Shown piece by piece: positions 60,493 to 64,000 of a stretch of DNA of 64,000 bases. The notes under the pieces were generated by a model. It saw nothing but the letters and a program-made list of their open reading frames with translations. It searched no databases and was not told the origin of the DNA. The stretch comes from Macrosoma leucophasiata. Its lineage: Eukaryota; Arthropoda; Insecta; Lepidoptera; Hedylidae. Both the position numbers and the translations under genes were made by a program. The number at the start of each line of letters is the position of its first letter. Position 1 is the stretch's first letter. The stretch covers positions 4,298,001 through 4,362,000 of the forward strand of contig JAWQUS010000011.1 of assembly GCA_036365455.1 (NCBI GenBank). The letters run 5' to 3'.

Positions 60493-60664
60493 TACTTGTG
60501 TATTATTTAATAAATGCTGACAGTGACACCCGCTGAGCGTGATCATTCGTAATGAAACCGGTTAAGACCACGTCATTCATGTTCTATTACTCAGCTGATA
60601 GTTACAGATACCATTGGATTTTTGACCCAGGACTAGCGTTGTAATAGTGGTCAAGCACTATTAT

Positions 60665-61005
60665 AATAATAATGGCAAAACATTATACGTCCCACTGCTG
60701 GGCACGACTCTACCCCATTTTTTGAGGGGAGGCCTGGAGCTTACTCCACCACGCTGCTCCAATGCGGATTGGTGGAGGTGGGTGGGTTAGTGGCCAAACC
60801 GCTGTCGGATGTTTTCAAACCGCCCATAAGGCCTTCGTCAAGGTTTAACGACTGCTATCTATCGATAGCAACCGGGACCGACGGCATAACGTGCCCTCGG
60901 GAGCACGGCAACGCGCATTTATTTTGCCACTAGCGGTCACCTATCACGCTACCCGACCGCGCCCGTAGTGCTTCACCAAGTAGATCGCCTATGACCTACA
61001 CCAGC
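60665..61005 (+). mobile_element. LINE 3' end, family M, best copy
   Basis: Starts AATAATGGCAAAACATTATA and includes all blocks through ATCACGCTACCCGACCG. Confidence 0.6.
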
Positions 61006-61025
61006 CACCGGGCCATGCGCGCTTC

Positions 61026-61109
61026 ATTAAGGATGCCTACAGTATGGTTTTTAATGTATACGAATAGTGCTTAGTACACATTAAAAACTATACTGTAGGC
61101 ATCCTTAAT
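61026..61109. repeat. 32-bp inverted repeat, one mismatch
   Basis: Arms 61026-61057 and 61078-61109 around a 20-base loop, directly after a LINE 3' end. Confidence 0.75.
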
Positions 61110-61469
61110 ATACGTGTACATAAAACCTCCTATGGAAGTCATATTAGAAAAAAAAAAACACCCTTAAGCCTTTCAACAAAGAAACCCATATTAAATCTAA
61201 GCATAATATCAGCAATCTCCTACTACTATTCAGGATAATAATCCTGAATAGTCGTAATAAAAGTATATTGGCGCCAAACTATATTGTCTCCGTCAGTTCA
61301 GTACCCTCGTAAGGATTTGTACGTATTTGGTCTTTATTATAAGTGTATCTTACAAAATGGTCACGTCTCTGAATCTGTAAACATGAAGATTTTCATGATA
61401 CTAGTTTTAGTTTGTACGAAGCGATGGGATGAAAATACGATGTTTCTTGCCTTACTATTCAGAATATTG

Positions 61470-61568
61470 ACGTAACTTCACGCCCGAAGGGGTAGGCAGA
61501 GGTAAATGTATGCAAGCATACAAGCAAACACCGTCGATTCGCCGGTTACGTTTTGGCTCGCAACAGGG
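61470..61568 (-). mobile_element. tRNA-derived SINE, family B, 3' part only
   Basis: Contains TAACTTCACGCCCGAAGGGG and stops at GTTACGTTTTGGC, next to a family E copy. Confidence 0.6.
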
Positions 61569-61574
61569 TTTTTT

Positions 61575-61858
61575 ATGTACTTTATGGAAGTGGCAAACAA
61601 GCATGCAGTTCACATTGATGTTAACTGATGACTGCAGCCTATAGACACCCACACAAAGACCAAGGTCATAATGCAGATGTTACCACTCCTGCGGCCTAAG
61701 ATGTTATGCCTTTGTGCCGGCAAATAACAGGGCCGTCTATTACCACCTGACCGGAACAAGATAGTGCTGAACACTATCATTTAGTGGAAAGTATATTAGG
61801 CAATGCGGTGGTGCCTACGCCCGCGAGCCCCGACACTGGAGCTCTACCATTAATCTAT
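61575..61858 (+). mobile_element. Family E copy, near full length
   Basis: Forward copy with all blocks from GTGGCAAACAAGCATGCAGT to GGAGCTCTACCA. A short tip of another lies at about 63815-63845. Confidence 0.7.
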
Positions 61859-63404
61859 CGGAAGCACAGAATTATTTAGATTCATAAGATTAGAAAACAA
61901 AATTAAACATCAATAATAGCTAAGTGAAGCAGACAGGAACAAGGTCAAATAATTATATTATGTTATTGGGACCTACATATAATGCCAAAAACACGAAACA
62001 GCTTTTATTTTGGTTAGCCCAATGTATCTGTTAATTGAATAATAATATTTTTTGATATACTCCATTACATGCCTACGCAAATTTTCCAGTATGACATTTA
62101 TCTACGCTATTTGCTTTAAATAATATTATGATTATGTAATAAAACACAAACTACAGTAACACGTAACCATAACACAACAACAGATATCGTTTCAGATTTT
62201 TATGGGATCTCCTTTCTAAAATAGGTATATGTACATTTTGCGGAAAGTCAGACAACACACTTCACTATCTACTTGGGAAAGTACAGAGTTGGACAGGGCA
62301 GGAAGGGCCCGCGTTGCTCGGAAGCTGCTCACACGCCCGGGGACTAACACCACAAAGTGTACCTGGGCTATAAGACAGCTTTTAGCGGCAAACCTATCAA
62401 ACCAGAACCGTAGGAAGCCCGGGTAGGTCAGGCTCGATTGCCAAACGCTACATCGACAATATAGTCCGACTCTGCAGGTATATTATATGTGTGGCTAGCA
62501 TAACACTGCTGATGCTGTGCCAGCAAATTGGGTTCATTGGTGTGAATGAAGTGTGAATCGACGCGCGAACCACTCCATATGACCCGCAATTAAACAAATC
62601 TGAAGCAAAAGACATTTCTCTCAATATTCCACTCGAACGTTGCCCATATATTCACAGAGTATGGTACCCGCAGAATATTTCTTAAAAGTTTATTTATTTC
62701 AAAACATTGTTGCCGTGTCATGTCAAGACAAAATAATTATTTTACTTCATCAGGAGGGCAATATTGGCGGAGACACAATTGAAATCAATTGTCATATTTT
62801 TCTCGTGACTTGACGGGTTCACCTAACTTGACGGGGTAACCTTCTCATTTTTCGTTTAATGGACGGTTAAAAAAGCAAAGGTCTCGTCACCGGTGGATAA
62901 TCAGTAAATCACCAGAATATCCATTGTACAAAAAAACAGTATCCTACAAAATATATCGATCAGCTTATTTCAAGTTTAAAGAGCGTTATCTCTTTCGCAT
63001 CTTACCTATGTGGTACTAGAAAAATATTAAAATCTGATTAACTTTTCTTTATTAACACTTCTATATATCCCGACAGGAGATCAGGACCTCAGCTTAATAG
63101 TAGTGTACTTCTAGACAACCGAAGAACATGTTTACCTGAAACAGAATAAGCGAAATTTGTTCTAAGATACAATAAATGTTTTCTTTTTCTGATCCTAAAC
63201 GATTTTTCCGTAGACCCGTAGAACGAAATAGCGTAAATAGGCCGTGACTTCGTAACACAACGTAGAGCGTAGCGAGCGTAGAGATGCTTTCTACGAGTAC
63301 GTAGGTAAGACTTCAAAGAGTTCGAATTATTTAAACTGTTTTTTTTGTTATACATAAGAATAGATCTAAAGAATACTTTCATATGCACTTAGGACTTACA
63401 CACC
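61859..63404. other. No gene seen
   Basis: A G+C-richer patch at 62270-62430 contains an open frame without family resemblance. A family F scrap (GAGCGTTATCTCTTTCGCA) lies near 62980. Confidence 0.4.
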
Positions 63405-63815
63405 TGGATTGCACCAAGATATATGTTAAAGTCAAAGTTATTGTAACATTTCACATCCTTCTCTAACTTGAAGGTATCTGTTGAAGTTAGAGTGAGCTGG
63501 ATTGCATAATCTTACTTTAACTTTAATATTTTTGTTAAAGTACCGGTTAAGTAAAGAATGTCTTGCACGATTTTGAAAATTGTTACTTGACGTCATAACT
63601 TTAACTGCTTACCGTGAGTGGCCGAAGTGCGCTGGTTAATTTTAAAGTTAACCTCAATTATCTGTCAGATGATGAGGGAATCTGTCAACCCTGATAGCTT
63701 TAACTATGCCAAAAAAGCTGGTGTAACACATTTCGCAGTCACCGTTAAGATAAATATTACTGTTGTAGTTAAATTTGATAAAACCTTAACTTTAACAAAT
63801 ATTTGATGCAACTGA
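63405..63815. mobile_element. Family H related longer element
   Basis: About 410 bases, starting TTGCACCAAGATATATGTTA and ending CTTTAACAAATATTTGATGC; an internal TTAACTTT-rich region may be the fuller form from which the MITEs derive. Confidence 0.45.
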
Positions 63816-64000
63816 ACCTTATGCTTGTTTGCCACATTCATTACATAAAAAAAAGTTGTCATTGTTGTTATTAGCCTATCTCTACTGTATTACTGCTCTG
63901 CACACAGCTAATAGATCGGCGCGTGCGACAGTTGACCTCTGCATTAAAAAGTGTCCGTTTGCTCTCAGAATTGGTGCGTTAGCATTGCGATTGCTGGGCC

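Noticed and set aside
62229..62426. 65-codon + frame in a G+C-richer patch
   Set aside because: No family resemblance and no convincing splice sites or start context.

Overview
The window looks like nuclear DNA of a moth or butterfly (Lepidoptera). It is AT-rich, it has GT-AG introns of about 0.5 to 4 kb, and most of its non-coding length is short non-autonomous transposons and tRNA-derived SINEs of kinds common in lepidopteran introns. No bacterial, viral or organelle gene organisation is seen, and there is no complete autonomous transposon.

Two genes are well supported, and they converge tail to tail. (1) At 25063-26442 on + lies a facilitated hexose transporter of the class I GLUT (SLC2A1-like) type, 459 residues, with its whole coding region in one exon behind an apparent 5' splice acceptor. 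(2) At 31952-54657 on - lies an atypical soluble guanylate cyclase subunit of the Drosophila Gyc-89Da/Gyc-89Db type. I assembled it by hand into 14 coding exons whose phases all join. They total 2502 nt and encode 833 residues. The protein has an H-NOX haem domain with the proximal histidine, an H-NOX-associated domain, a signalling helix and a cyclase domain. The cyclase domain lacks both metal-binding aspartates but keeps the guanine-selecting and transition-state residues, as expected of a subunit that works in a heterodimer. The fly homologues pair with Gyc-88E and respond to oxygen. The outstanding feature is an uninterrupted insertion of about 230 residues inside the H-NOX domain: charged, low in complexity, with kinase-type motifs.

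Layout: 1-25 kb is mostly repeats with three weak candidate exons (388-603 -, 16135-16311 +, 17703-17835 -), a PIF/Harbinger-like element carrying a zinc-finger ORF (7484-8770), a perfect 44-bp hairpin (16015-16108) and a perfect 109-bp inverted repeat (19911-20229). 25-26.5 kb is the transporter. 26.5-32 kb is its 3' flank and the gap between the genes, with several MITEs. 32-54.7 kb is the cyclase gene, its introns filled with SINEs, MITEs, LINE 3' ends, a 6 x 113-bp satellite in intron 1 and a 5 x 130-bp array in intron 3. 54.7-64 kb is the upstream flank of the cyclase gene, dense in one interspersed family (here 'family E') and foldback elements.

Insertion nesting gives a relative history. 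Family E is old and carries later insertions of a Helitron-like element, a hAT-like element and a LINE tail. Family letters used here are my own labels, not database names.
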